Translations under genes and position numbers: made by a program
In this document: positions 1-12,727 of the stretch, piece after piece
Position numbering within the stretch: position 1 is the stretch's first letter
Layout of the letters: each line of letters begins with the position of its first letter
Notes under the pieces: model-generated
The model's input: the letters and a program-made list of their open reading frames with translations, nothing else
Told to the model about the DNA's origin: nothing
Databases searched by the model: none
Assembly (NCBI GenBank): GCA_947095535.1
Contig: OX352773.1
Span: 3,906,001-3,970,000, forward strand
Direction of reading: 5' to 3'
Origin: Poecilobothrus nobilitatus
Taxonomy: Eukaryota > Arthropoda > Insecta > Diptera > Dolichopodidae
Length of the DNA stretch: 64,000 nt

Positions 1-1364
1 TTTTTCTTTTAATAAATCTATAAAGTTACAAAAGATTTTTAAATAAAAAACCTTTATACTCAAATCTTCCTTTTTTATTTTTATTCATATTTAAATGCAA
101 GTACTTATACCGTTATTAAAAGTGACTGAAAAGAGTTTTAAAAGTTTTTATGACATCAATAATTTCACGATAAATAGAATTAATAAAATTTGAACAGCCA
201 ATTAATAAAATTGATTTTTTCTTTTTTTTTGTAAGTATTACAATTTTCAATAAAAAGGTGTTAATAATAAAAGATAATAAATGCGTACAATACTGTCAAA
301 GTACTTGTAATGCATATATATATATATATGGGTTTCAATAAATTTTCTTTATAAATTATTTATAGATATGCCCACCAATACAAAAATATAAATTTATATA
401 TTAATTGTATCTATACACTTCTCCTAATTATCATTTATGGTTTAATTCATTAATAAAATCAGTCTTTTCTATTTATATTTCAATTAATGTTCATATAAGT
501 TGAAATTGAAACATACGATATATAATAATGATTTAAGCAATAATTTAATATGTACAAAAAAAAAAAAAATGGAGGTAAAAATAACGTTCAAGTGTGAAAT
601 TTTTCACTTCGTTCAATTGATTTTTCTTTTATTACTTATTTATTTGTTTATTGATGTGCATTTCGACAGCTCATATAATATTATCCTTTTTTATTTTATT
701 TTTTATCACATGGCAATCATTATAGTACTTATATTTTATCATACTACAAATTTTCTTACTATAAAAAGCACAAATACTCATTTAATAAGAGTATAGAAAT
801 AAATTCAAATTAAATTCATTTTATATTTTTATTAAAGTTTCTACTTAAAAAAAAAAAATCATAAAGTAAATATAAATCTCAATTAATTATCCCTTTTTAT
901 ATTCTTTTCAACAACTTTTCTTTATTATGAGGTGAAACGATTTTTTCACCTTATATTTTTATTTTTTTTTTATTTTAAATTTATCATTAAAAAGGGGATC
1001 ACTACTGGCTTTGAATTTTTGAATTCTTCAATTTGTTTAAAAATAGATGATATGGTTTTAATCAGAAAAATAAAATTAACAAATCATATGATGCATCAGA
1101 AAATCATTTATACATATAGATGGCATGACGTGTTCATTTTAAATATTAAGGATAATTTTATTTTAATATATATATATATATATGTATATGTAAAAAAGAA
1201 TATAATTGCATCATTTAAATTAGCAAAATTGATAAAAAAAAATTAAGACAAAAAAGTAAAAGGGGCGACTTCATGCCTTAAGGATATTTTCTAAGGATAA
1301 ACAAATTTCAGTTTATAAAAATAAAATTTTGAAAAATTTAAGGAAAATAATAAATTATGTTCAA
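1..1364. other. A/T-rich non-coding block
   Basis: Low-complexity DNA with A and T runs and an (AT)n microsatellite at about 313-329. Two open frames (500-796 and 932-1246, plus strand) are rich in Ile, Phe, Lys and Tyr, as expected from random A/T-rich DNA. They show no recognisable motif and are not called genes. Confidence 0.6.
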
Positions 1365-1440
1365 ATGAATGATAACGTACTGGTTAAGTCCTTCGTCTAC
1401 CAATCAAAAGGTCACGGATTCAAATATCTGTCAGACTATA
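1365..1440 (+). mobile_element. Decayed tRNA-derived SINE head (SINE-A type)
   Basis: A box-A-like stretch (ACTGGTTAAGTC, about 1379) is followed about 40 bp later by a box-B-like stretch (GGATTCAAATATC, about 1422). Spacing and intervening sequence (AAAAGGTC) match the SINE head on the minus strand at 38,955-39,035. The copy is diverged, no TSD was found, and the body after 1440 cannot be delimited. It cannot be a working tRNA gene because no acceptor stem can be formed. Confidence 0.4.
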
Positions 1441-4400
1441 TTCAATATTAGTTTAATTTATATCTTAATAGTTTAAATGATAATAATCAATATAGGAATA
1501 TTAAAATAAATAAAATATAAATAATTTTTCTATAAGATAGTGAATGTCCTATTTACTTCTCATAGGAGGGGAAAGGAAAACAAAATACAGTTCAAGATGT
1601 ATTAATTCAGAATCAAAAGAGAGAAAAATGAAAACAATTATTTTCTTTTATTTAATGCACATTATAGAACTTTTTAGGTCTCAAATTTTTCACCTACAAG
1701 CAAATTAAACGCTCCTTTCAGAAAGACAGGCTGTTACCAAATACTTAAAAGTTCTGGTTAGGTTCCAGTCTTTAAAAAAATGAATGAATAAATTTAAAAT
1801 ACATATTATATATATTCTATAATAAAAAATATTCCAAAAGATGAAAAACTTAAAAAATTTTATTCATTCTTAATCTGGTTGAAGAGGCGAAGCTATTGAT
1901 AATATCCTTAAAAAAACTCTAAAACAGGTCATTCCTAACCATATACTTAAGAAAATTTCATTTTGTAATATCTTAGTAAATTTGTTGTGTAAAGATCTTT
2001 TTTTTTTTTAAATATTATAATTATATAACCATTCGAGTTTTTCCTCCTTAATACTTTATAAAATATTAATTGAAAATTTAAAAATCAATAATTAAACATT
2101 TTTAAATTTATATTATTGCGAAATACGTTGTGATTTGAAACCTTTACATTTTATTTAAATAGAAGAATTTTAAGAAAATAATATAAACTATAATTCTAGA
2201 ATTTTTTCCATTTTTCCATTGAAATAAATATTCCAGTTTTTATTGTAATTCTCATGAGAAATAGAAGCTAAACAAAACAGCAATAAAAATAACAACAACA
2301 GAAACAACAACTAAAAACTAAAAGAAAATCCCGCAGAAAAAAATGGGAAGCTAATTAAGGTTTTTTCTTATTTTGTTTATTTTTTTTTTTTTCCTTTTTC
2401 AATATCGATTGCAATCATTGCAATTTTTGATTAGCAATCATCCTGAAAATAACAAAAAAAATAAAACACAAAAAAAAAAAATAATCCTTAGATAATAAAA
2501 GCAACAACAACAACAACAATCATATACTAAAAATAATGCTAAAAACAAAAATAAGTATAAAAAAGTACTTTGATTACATAAACAATTTTTCTTCGATCAT
2601 TATTTTTTTTTTTTTGCAAATCCATAGTTTAGTTTTTTTCTCTTTCTCCCTTATCCTTTCCAAAAAATATTCTACTCATTTATTCTCAGCCTCCTCTTGA
2701 TCCATTATTTATGTTTTTTTGTTTTTTGTTATGTAAAGTATTTCTGAACTTTTTGTTAGCTCTCTCCAACTCTTCCTTTTTCTCAACAAAAAAACAAAAA
2801 AAAAACAAGTTTTAAATCGATACAATGTCCAAAACCCAAGTACAGTAGAGCAAAGAAAATTAGAACTAACAAAACAAAAAAAAACAATTTAAAACAAAAA
2901 TCACTGTACACTTTCTATTGTAATTCATTCTTTTGCTAGTGTTAGTAAATGATTTATTTATTTATAAGGACACCGTATAAAAAATAACAAACAACAATAG
3001 AAACAGTCAAAATAACAGCAATAACAACAACAGAAGTATACAGTAGCACCTCACCAATCATACCTTTAAGCAAAATACGAATAAACCAAAAGGATTCATA
3101 TAGAGTAAAATAGTCACTACAGAACACAACAATATTTAAAATAAAATAAAGGAAACAATCAAAACAAAAAAACAAAAACAACTCGAAACGTTAGATGATG
3201 CAAGAAAAATTTCTAAAAATAACAGTAATTTTCTTCTTTTTTTTTCAATTTTGAAAATTGATATATACTTACACACTTCAATATATACGAATATATGCAT
3301 ACATATTTCATTAAAGTTAAAATAAAAAATTTTCGGCTTAAAAAAATTCTAAAGTTGAAAGAAAAAAAAAAACATTAACAATTTACAGGCCTCTATGGAG
3401 CAAATTTATTTGCAGTTCGATTCGTATGTTGTTTTCTCATTGAAATTAAAACAAAAAAAAAAAATTAAAAAATAACTGTAAAATATAAAAAGAAAATAAG
3501 AAAAGAAAATGCAAAAAAAATTCTAACGACTGGTCGACTAACGATAGATACATGAAATTATAGACAATAGAATATCTCAGATTCCAATTCATACTCACCT
3601 CACACTCTTCTAATTTAAAACAAAAAAAAAAATCAAAAATATCAGGAGTAACAGAAATCAAAACGAAAAATAGGAAGAAATATGAAAACATGATGTATTA
3701 TAGTTGTTTGGAGCATCTACTTGAAAGCAACTTAAATTTAGCTAAGGATTTAGAAGATTAACTTTGGTATGTTATAATTTTAGAATACACGAATTACAGA
3801 ATTACGAAACCTCCGTTACAGTTTTTGAGTTCACAAACTTTAAATTCGAAGCTCCCATATTAAAATTTGGTTTTCTAATCTTGAGTTTGGGATGAAAGTA
3901 TCACGTATATAAACTCTGCAATATAGAAAAAGAACAGCATAAAAGGGTAGTTTAAAATGAATCGAATATAATTAAAAAGACGCCACGGAAATTATACTTA
4001 TTATATTTAAAAACACCTAGCATTCTAATTCTAATCTAGAGTTTTAATTCTTAATCTCAAATACATAAAAAGAATGACTTAAAAGAAAACTGCAATTTTT
4101 TTGAAACGATTTTTACATTAATGAACCTAAATTAATATGATTTTATTTACACAGCCAAAATAAATCCTGAAACAGCCGAACCGTTTTCTGTTTTGCTGTT
4201 TCTTTCATTTTTTTTCATTTTTATATCGCGTTTTGAATGCATTTAACCAAACCCTTTCAAACTTTTTTTTTTTTTAGAAAAGAAAACATTATACCCCATT
4301 TGTATCCAAAATATTTATTGTATTTTGGAAATCATCAATATATAAAAAATAATCATTATCATTATCGTTATCAATTTATGGGTAACAATTTTCATATATC

Positions 4401-5385
4401 TGTAAAAAAAACAAAGGGATGTGAGGACATTTTTCTATTCGTATTCAAAATAAAACAACCAAAAATATTTTTATCGAATAAATGGTGAATAAAATTTTTT
4501 TTTAGTTAAAATAAAAAAGAAAACCACAAGCACCAACCCATAAATATTAAGAAAAGGAATAAAATCTCACATATGGATAAATCAAAACGGGGGTACCAAA
4601 TACCATTATGGTTAATAAAGAATATTTTATATATTATATTTGATAGGATGCAATTCGATCAAAGTCCGAATTAGTGAACGAAATGTCGTTAAACTGTAAT
4701 TACTTTGTAATTTTATTCTATTACCTATAATAAAATGAAAATCTAAATTTTTAATATAAGTAAATTATTGTATTGTGTATACTATAATAGTTCTGAAACC
4801 GTTGTCGAATGTCTATCCTATTACTGCGTGGAGTTGGTTTTACCTCCAATAGTAATACTTTTGTCAACCCTACTGTCTGTGGAAACTAAAGATCTTTAGA
4901 GAGTTTACTGCATTCAGTGCATATTCAGTAAAGGAGTATGCTCCTAAGAGCTTGAACTCATATTAGTACTACTTGTTTTAATATGTTTTCCATTTGAAAT
5001 TTTTTAAAAGGCAAATTCTTAACTTTCTACATAGTTTTTTGGATTTCTATCTCCAACAGTTTTTAACAATTTAAAAAAAAATAATTTGGCTGACATTTTT
5101 CAAAACTTTTTTACGTATTTTTTAATAACGGTATAAAATTATTAAAAATACTGAAATTTTAAATTTTTATATACTGAAAATATAAATTTGGACTGTGTAA
5201 CAATTATGAAATTTTTTATTTTATTTCATTAATTTAATTCCCAGGCAACCATGGAATAAAAATTGAAAATTACTTTTTTCAGGAAAACAAATTTTTTTTT
5301 ACCTTTTTTTCTGCTTTCCCAGATATTCAAAAATATCCAGGCCTCCTAAAAGCTATTAATTATTGAAATAAATTTTAAATATTTT
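1441..5385. other. A/T-rich non-coding block with CAA-rich patches
   Basis: No gene recognised. The block contains CAA/ACAAC-rich patches at 2280-2330, 2500-2520 and 2990-3030, and many A or T runs of 8-15. A tight ATTGCAAT motif pair lies near 2408-2424. Open frames at 2954-3181, 3446-3691 (minus) and 4237-4488 (plus) are translated homopolymer and are rejected. A minus-strand splice-donor-like sequence (GAGGTGAGT, about 3594-3602) has no credible exon next to it. Confidence 0.55.
2501..2520. repeat. (CAA)n microsatellite
   Basis: About six CAA units in tandem, directly visible. Confidence 0.85.
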
Positions 5386-5397
5386 AAAATTTTTCCT

Positions 5398-5647
5398 ATA
5401 TCAAGCCATTGGTGCAGTGGTTGACTCACCACTTCTCATTCATAAGGGAATGAGAGGTCCTGGGTTCGATTCCCGGCTGGGTACAATAATTATAATATAA
5501 AAAAAAAAATATTCATATATCGCAATATATGAATACTTTATATATCATAATATCTCGTACTCCCCACATTCCTACCAGGAAATAGGGGTTATAGCTACCT
5601 GGCATATTTATGTACCACGGTACTTGTATATAAATAAATAAATAAAT
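5398..5647 (+). mobile_element. SINE-A, tail type 1, complete with TSDs
   Basis: A 250-bp tRNA-derived SINE. The head has a box A (TGGTGCAGTGG, about 5411) and a near-perfect box B (GGGTTCGATTCCC, 5462-5474). These are the internal RNA polymerase III promoter elements of tRNA genes. The body holds a hairpin made of TATTCATATAT and its complement (about 5508-5533). The 3' end is a simple AAAT repeat (about 5630-5650), the usual SINE tail. The element is flanked by perfect 12-bp direct repeats AAAATTTTTCCT at 5386-5397 and 5648-5659, the duplication expected from LINE-machinery insertion. The head ends CCCGGCTGGGTA, almost the same as the minus-strand copy at 38,955-39,035, but the bodies differ. 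It is not a functional tRNA because the ends do not pair. Confidence 0.85.
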
Positions 5648-5659
5648 AAAATTTTTCCT

Positions 5660-8600
5660 TTATTTCTATATTTTTTTCTTGATATTTTAAACCATTATAA
5701 TTTTTAATTTAATAATTAAGATTTCTCTTAATGAAACCTGGCAAGCCTTCTCTTTCCAGTCATAATTTTCAATATAATTTTTTTTTATTTAGCTTGACTT
5801 TATTTTGTTAATATTAAATTCACATTAAAAGCATACATTCAGACATTCTTTTTTTGTTTTTTGTCGCTTTTAAAAAAACTTATTAAGAAATTGAAATTTC
5901 ATTTCCTAAACTATGTATTTAATAAAAATTTCCTAAAATTAAAATTTAACTATTTCAATTATAGCCTCTTCTTCTTCAAAAAAAAAAAAAAAAAACAAAC
6001 TTACATAATTTTTTTTTTTTTTTTTTGCCTTTTTTACATTCAAATTCAAATAATTGCCTATTTTAATTTGTTCATTTGCGACTTTAATTTGAAAATCAAA
6101 TAGAATTGCTGTCCTTCCACAAACACACACACACAAAAAAAAAACAAAACAACAAAAAAAAAATGCAAATAATATTGACGCTTATTTGGGCCAGAAAAAA
6201 AAATGTTCACTTTAACGCGAAACATGACTTGACTTTCTTTATAAACACTAAAAAAAAAAAAAAACAAAATAAAAAAAAAAATCGGAATTAATTTTTATAA
6301 CGGTTTTCTTTTCATTATATATTATGCTCACATATATGTACTTTTCTATTCGCGTAATAAATTTTACACTCTAAATCCCTGAAAATAACCGTTATTTTAC
6401 GATTGTATTTTTTGTCTGAATTCTTTTATTTTAGCACAGTTAAAAAAAATTTTTTAACTTTCAGTATTTTTTGTAGGGATAAAAATTTTTTTCAAGGGAA
6501 TAGTAAAAATTCTATAAAAAAAAAAGTTTCAGAAAAAACGACATCTACAACAAGAAGTTAAGGTAAGAGTTAAATAAACAAAATCGCGTAATTTTCTATA
6601 AAATGAAAAAAAGAAAAAAATCTGGACATTGTCCAAAAATTTGAATTTTTTTTTCTTGATAGATATTTGTAATGCTGTTGACAAAAGCGGGGGGCTGCAT
6701 ATAACAAACCAGCATCTATAGTATAATGTAATAACATATAAAAAAGAAAAACTTGATTAGTGCATGGATTCAATCCGGTAACAGTATAATAGAAATAGTT
6801 TTAAAAATTTTGTAGGTACTTACTATATATGGAGAAAAGGATTCTTTAAAATTCCTTGTTGAAAATTTTTATTTTGTATTAAAGATATAAAGTTTATTAG
6901 CCCAGATTTCTCTATTATACAATTATTTTAACATAGATAAAATTACATTTTCATACACTTTTAATTTTATCAATATATTTAACTAAATATCGTCAGAGTA
7001 TAAAAAATTTTAAATCAAAAGATAGAAGTTCAAACTTCTTTAAAGCAGTTTTAACTGATTATAGATAAAATTATTCCGGAAATTTACACAAATATAATAA
7101 TTTTAATATAAATTGTAAAACAAAACTTGTAATATAAAATCACATTTAGAAACAATGCAGGAAGAATAACACACTAAAAATACTCAGAATTTACATTTAC
7201 ACTTACACTTACGTGTTGTTTATAAAGTCGTATGAAATATAGTTATTAAAGCCGTATTGAATTTTATTACAACTCTTCTTTATCCAAAAATCTTTGGGGT
7301 TTAAACTATGATTTATATCACGAGTACAAAATATGTAACAACTACATACCATATTTTATTCATTTTCTCACTTAAATCTCTATTTGCCTCTTTAACATTT
7401 TCTATACTCCTTTACCAAAATATTACTACTGAAATTACCTGCAAATGTTCCTCCAGCTTGCGACTGGAGAAAGTAATTTTTTTTATTTTTTATTATGTAT
7501 TTGAAAATTTTGCAAAAAAAAAAAAAAATATCAAACAGGTTCGTTCGCTTTTTATTTTGCTTTTCTTGTTGTTTTTTTATACAGCAGCAAAAAAAAAAAA
7601 AAAGAAATCCTTAAAAACAGTTTTGTACCGCGATAACTGCATAAAAAAGTAAAGCATAACATGGCATATAGTATTCAAATTTCATGTGACTTTTTGCCCT
7701 TCTCTTCTGCATACATATACATAATATATGACTTACGAGAAAGGGTATAAAAAAAGTAACTGTAAATTTATATAAATTATATTTTTTATATTGTTTTTTT
7801 TTTTTTTAACTAAATTACTGAGAATATGAGCTCAGGAGGGTCCTATGAGTCTGCTACTAACACTATTCACTATTTACCTTTTTTACCCAGTTTTTTTTAT
7901 GGTTATTATCCTTTTTCTTGCCTTCATAAACTTTCAACTTTAAAGAAATATATTCCACGATATATGTATGTATAATAAGTGAAATGGCGTTCTTCTATTG
8001 CAGTAAAAAAAAAAAAAAATTTTTTTTGGTTTTAATTTGACCATATTATAATGAAAAAAAAAACTCAACTACATGGCATTCAATTGTATGCATTTAATTA
8101 CCCCATGGAATGGAAAAAAAAAATAACTTACATGGTAACTGATGGCAGCCCCTCATTTTATAGTTTAAGAAATAATCTTTGGTCTTGAAAAGTAGGTTGT
8201 ATTTCCCTGCTCAGGTGATCAGTCATTCATATATTATGAAAAACATAATCATAAATATCAAATTTTTATTTTGTAAACCTGATGGGACAAGCGTTCACCC
8301 CACCCCTCCCACCTGTATTTACATACAGAGAACTAGGTACCATTAATCATTAAAATTTATGCTGTAAATGATGATTCTTGATGATGATTATTATTATTAT
8401 AACTAAAATTATGTTGGATTCACCTTTTATTCATACCACAGTTTTCATATATTGTAATAAATTCATTATTATATCAAAAATTTTCCCTTAACGAATGATA
8501 TGAAAAGTTAGGTGACTTGGACATAAATTATTTTATAATTTTTTTTACTTTTCTTTCGCTGACTACAAAAAAATATCCTTAACGATTACTGATGCTCAAA

Positions 8601-10022
8601 AACTTTCAACTGAAGGTCCTCTATTGTATTCAGCTGTCTTCAAATATTTTTTTTTTTTGAAATAATGATGATTTTTAAATATTTCTGTTGCAAGAAGGAT
8701 TCTTAACACTTGTGACTACACTACTACTAGTGTTATATGCTAGTTTTTTACATTGCTAATAAAATTTTTTATCGTGAATCTTTTCCCATTTGAACGTTTT
8801 TTTCGTCAGAGCACTTAATTATGTTATCTTGTTAAAATAAATATTAAAATTAAAAAAAAATTTCAAATATATAAGCAAAAAATTATTATTTAAATAAGAA
8901 TGAGAAAAAATATCCTGAAAGTCAAGGAAAAAAAAAAACAATGCAATGGATATTTAACAAAGAGAAAAATCTTAAAAAATAAAATAGGGATAGATTTTTT
9001 TTTATTTATTTTTAAAATGATTAAAAAAATAATTATTGCCTTTTGGAATAATGAAAAGAAAAAAGAAAATCAAAAAACGAAAAAAAAAACAATTTAAATT
9101 AGGACTGACCTGTTTATGGAACGCAATAAATTCCATACTCATTAGTATTAAATATTTTAAATGTCACTATAAATATGTTTGAAATTAAAATAATAATTAT
9201 GTAGTTAAATGAGATTTAAATTATTATGTCCGACAGGCAGATTCTTGATGATATATTCCCACATTTTTAAAAGTTTTTTTCTAGACGTTGCCACAAAACA
9301 ACGAAAATAAAAATTTAAGTTTTTTTTTAAACAAATTTATCCTGTTAATGAATCAATAAGATTTATTTAATGTTACAGCTCTTGTTCTTCAAAATGCTTT
9401 CGAAATGTTAATAATATATTTTTTTTTAAAGAAAGAAATATCCAAAGAAATTTTGTAATCTACTTTTAATCAAAACTTTACTTTATAGATAACTTTCTTT
9501 TTTTTATTCGTGCATATTTTTTTCCTGAATTTGATTTTCAATTTAAATGAATGGACGATTTAAAACAAATGAAAAATTTTCTTCTTTTTAAATTTCAGTT
9601 TCAATATAAATATCTTATATTCACATACTTAAAGTTATCTAAACATTTATTTAACACATTATCTAGGTCTTAAATAAAAAAATAATAATGGAAATTTAAA
9701 ATATTCGAAAATATCAAAATAAAATTAAATCAGACAGCTTTAATCTTTAAATGGTTACTTATTTTATAAAACGATTATCTAATAATACAAAGTTAAGATT
9801 TCGTGCCCAAGATTTTAGTAGTTTGACACATGTTTTTTGTAATTGAACTCATAGTTTTGCTCATAGTTTTTACAAATGTTATACATATGTTCTATAGACT
9901 TGAGGGAAATGAAGACATGAAGGATTTACTTTAGATATATAACAGAAAAATTAATTATTATGCATTTTGAAGATTTGAATATTATATTAAGTAATGATAT
10001 TCCATGATTGTTTGCTAACAGT
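5660..10022. other. A/T-rich non-coding block
   Basis: Dominated by poly-A and poly-T, including opposed A/T runs near 5975-6025 and 7995-8030, and a short CA tract at about 6119-6135. A slightly more balanced patch (about 8190-8340) shows no codon structure. Open frames at 5861-6103, 6058-6291, 6570-6773, 7308-7652 and 8900-9097 are poly-Lys/poly-Phe artefacts. Nothing else recognised. Confidence 0.55.
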
Positions 10023-10269
10023 CTTCTTTGTCTGCTAAAGGGACTAAACTACTGGCTAAAGGAATATTCAAAGAAAATTGGAATAAACAATAACGGTACA
10101 TACAGATTCTGTGAAGTATAAGAAGAATCTCCAAGATACATACTTAAAAACTGCGTATAGCTTTATTCTAAGTAAATTAGGAGTATACTATTTTACTCAA
10201 GTTAAACCGTCAGCAATCTTTAAGATTTTTAATTTCTTCGAAGCAGGAGGGCTGAAGTATTATAAGTGA
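10023..10269 (+). pseudogene. Relic of LINE ORF2 C-terminus (R1/I-like clade)
   Basis: The three-frame reading recovers the end of a non-LTR retrotransposon polyprotein. From 10,026 the frame reads LCLLKGLNYWLKE, then GINNNGTYRFCEV (about 10,077-10,118), a stop, EESPRYILKNC and further stops. This fits the C-terminal zinc-knuckle-like motif of R1/I-type ORF2 (CRFC ... EE(S/T)PEHIL..C), with the first Cys and the His both changed to Tyr. From 10,192 a second frame reads FTQVKPSAIFKIFNFFEAGG and ends at a TGA (10,267-10,269), matching the usual ending in a short helix and 'AGL'. At least one frameshift and several stops show it is dead. In life the protein would carry out target-primed reverse transcription. 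The family call comes from remembered motifs, not a search. Confidence 0.6.
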
Positions 10270-10385
10270 ATCCAAAAGTTATAGCACATAACAATAGGAA
10301 AAGCTCAATATAGATCTTCATCAAAATGTCGTGGTGTTAATTACATTCCTTTAAAATAATCTAATTAAATCTAATAAATAAATCA
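10270..10385 (+). mobile_element. Probable 3' UTR and tail of the LINE relic
   Basis: This follows the ORF2 stop directly. It contains ATATAGATCTTC and GTCGTGGTG, resembling 3' untranslated sequences of R1-type elements, then a degenerate TAAT/TAAA-rich tail at about 10,350-10,385. The exact 3' end and the TSD are unclear. Confidence 0.35.
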
Positions 10386-12289
10386 TCAAATTTTAATCAC
10401 CCATATCCAAAAAAAAGCGAATCCGAATGCAAAAACTCTTTTAAAAAAACCCAATTTCAAAGTCTTCATTAAATAAATAAAGTAAATCTTAAATCAGTAA
10501 ATTTTAAATTAATTTTTCAAAATTTTTTGTTTTCTTATTGTGTAATGAAAATTTTTTTTTTATAATACTCTTAATATAATTTTCAAGTATTAGTTTTCAA
10601 GATTTTGTTTAAAAATCAAATTAAACTTCCGCCTTAATTATATAATCTACATATTTTATTTTTATATTTTTAATTTTTAAAGTTAATTATGCCAGAATTT
10701 AACTGAAAACATCAAAAGAAAAATTATTCCTAATTTCCGGAGATTTTCCACAATTTTAATTTGAAAAAAAAAAAATTTTTTTTGCATAATTTTTTTTTAT
10801 TCAGGACAATCTCAAGGAATCTAAAATTATAAAACAAACAAAAAACAAAAAAAAACAGGAAGTTTTATTTAACAATGTTCTGAAAGGATTTAAACAATAA
10901 AAAAAATAATTTTTTTTTTATTTTTTTTTATAAAAAATGAATTAAGAAAAAAAAAAGAAAAAGAAAGAGTTAAAAAGTTCATTATGCAAAGGTACTTGTC
11001 CTTAATAAGGCTTTTGTACTTTATTGGAGAGCTCTCTAAAAATTATTACAAAAAAAAATCCGGACATTTTTTTTTCTCTTTTGTTACGTTTTTTTTAAGT
11101 ATTTTCTTTATTTTTTATTTCACAATTTTTTATTGTTGTTTTTTCTATGACATCTCATCAAAAGTAATAAAATAATTGTTCTTTGGTCTCCCTGAAAATA
11201 ATTCTGAAGTATTATTTTAAATCCTTTTGATTTTTATAATTAAAATATTTTTTTGGACATGAACAAAAATATGTAGAGTAGATTTTAAAAAATTTATTAA
11301 AGATAATTTTAAATTAATTTTATTCGCGAATAAATATAAAAATATTTCAAATTAAAAACAAAAGAAAAACAGATAGATAGCAAAGACCCTCCTCCACTCA
11401 AAACGATTAAATTAAGCATTTTTACTATTCAATGAAAAAATTTTAAGCAAAAAATCTAAAAGTTAGTTTCAATAAAAATTAATATTACAGAAACACAATT
11501 GCTTCACTTGTATAGTGAAGAACGCTCAGATAGCTTACACTTATATAGCGAAGAACGCTCATTGAAGCGTGGATGAAAAGTAGAACGAAGTAAAACGATT
11601 AAAAGGATAGACATATTATTTTAAAATTAATCACAAAATTTCCTTAGAGTAAAACATTTCAACACATTCAAGCATTCAGCCATCAAAATATAACAAGTGA
11701 ATAGATTTAAATAAGAAAATTTTAAATGTTAAAATATATACTTATATACAGTTTAATTGAATACTTAAGATATTAAATTATAAAGAAAAATCTTGCTCAA
11801 TATTAAATTCTTTTTCGAAACTTAAAACAATTTTTTTTTTTTTGATACGCTAAATGTTTTTTTTTAAATCTTCAATGTCTCATGACTATTTAAAATGGTT
11901 GATAGATCATTTTTGTTTTACTTATTACCAATATTTTCTTTGATCAAAATTAGCTCTTTGATCATAATTGGAACTATTCGATTACGATATAAATAAGCGT
12001 TTTTATATAAAGTTATAGATTATAATCCTATAGCATCCAGAGGCAGAGTAAGCATAAGGTACGAAATGTTTATATCGAATATAAAAAAATTATTAACTGT
12101 TATTGGTGGCAGATAAATTCTTTTTGATTAGAACTAAATAAAAAATAAATTTTGTTTTTATTAAAATGATTGCTAAAAAAATATTTAAATAAAACATATA
12201 TAATTAATATTGAAAACACACAGCAATTAGATTAAATTTTAATAATAAAATGTTTCTTTCTAATTTTTTATTATTCATATTTACACAAT
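10386..12289. other. A/T-rich non-coding block
   Basis: Homopolymer-rich with opposed A/T runs near 10,760-10,800. The only structure is the 33-bp tandem pair at 11,505-11,561. The open frame at 10,984-11,175 is poly-Phe and rejected. Confidence 0.55.
11505..11561. repeat. 33-bp tandem repeat, two copies
   Basis: CACTTGTATAGTGAAGAACG (from 11,505) recurs as CACTTATATAGCGAAGAACG (from 11,538), both followed by CTCA. The period is 33 bp with two differences. The complementary strand loosely resembles part of the dispersed repeat at 38.2 and 40.7 kb (CGTTCTCGTTCCACT next to TATATAG). That link is tentative. Confidence 0.6.
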
Positions 12290-12303
12290 TAGAATTTAGT
12301 TTT

Positions 12304-12498
12304 TTTTTTAGGACCCTTTTGCCTCTAGCATGTGGGCCATCTCGGTACAAATTATAAATTATAATTATATTTAATATTTTGTTTACATTATTTTATTATA
12401 TTTTTTTTTTTTAACCTAACCGTAGTTTGAAGCCGAGAGCTTCCGTTTGAAAGACCGGTGACTTACGCACTGCACCATTGGCCAATGATAGAATTAGA
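12304..12498 (-). mobile_element. SINE-A, tail type 2, complete with TSDs
   Basis: On the minus strand the head has box A TGGTGCAGTGCGTAAG and a degenerate box B GGCTTCAAACTAC. Then come an A-rich linker, a short body (ATGGCCCACATGC ... GGGTCC) and a poly-A tail, seen as poly-T at about 12,301-12,311. Perfect 14-bp TSDs TAGAATTTAGTTTT lie at 12,290-12,303 and 12,499-12,512. The head is homologous to those at 5.4 and 39.0 kb but the body is not, so the head is joined to at least three different 3' parts in this window. Confidence 0.8.
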
Positions 12499-12531
12499 TA
12501 GAATTTAGTTTTAAAAATAATAAATTTTTTT

Positions 12532-12727
12532 GGGGTCTCAGTGGCCTAATGGGTAAGAGAGTATAAAATACGATGTAAACATCGAGGGAGTGCGGATTTG
12601 AGTCCCACAAACGTCGTAAGAGTTATTCCCCTTACGACATTTACGGCCACGCCTGAACAAGAAAGACTGTGTAATTTCTTGTCCACATTTATGTGGTAGA
12701 GAAACCCAATAAAAATAAAAAAAAAAT
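12532..12727 (+). mobile_element. SINE-B copy 1
   Basis: A tRNA-headed SINE starting GGGGTCTCAGTGG. It has box A TGGCCTAATGGG and box B GGATTTGAGTCCC. A GTCGTAAG/CTTACGAC stem follows, then CCTGAACAAGAAAGACTGTG and a small hairpin CCACATTTATGTGG, ending in an A-rich tail. It matches the 25,829 copy along its length, including CGTCGTAAGAGTTATTCC. It lies only 20 bp from the TSD of the SINE-A on its left. Its own TSD is ambiguous because the flanks are A/T runs. Confidence 0.8.

Noticed and set aside
500..1246. Two plus-strand open frames of 98 and 104 codons
   Set aside because: Composition follows A/T-rich random DNA (Ile, Phe, Lys, Asn, Tyr), no motif, no start or splice context.
3592..3602. 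Minus-strand splice donor consensus GAGGTGAGT
   Set aside because: No adjacent open coding stretch or matching acceptor; single consensus hits are expected by chance in 64 kb.
5405..5485. Possible tRNA gene
   Set aside because: Boxes A and B are good, but the 5' and 3' arms do not form an acceptor stem and the unit continues into a SINE body with TSDs.
5861..6291. Overlapping open frames on both strands
   Set aside because: They are poly-A/poly-T and CA tracts read as poly-Lys, poly-Phe and Cys-Val repeats.
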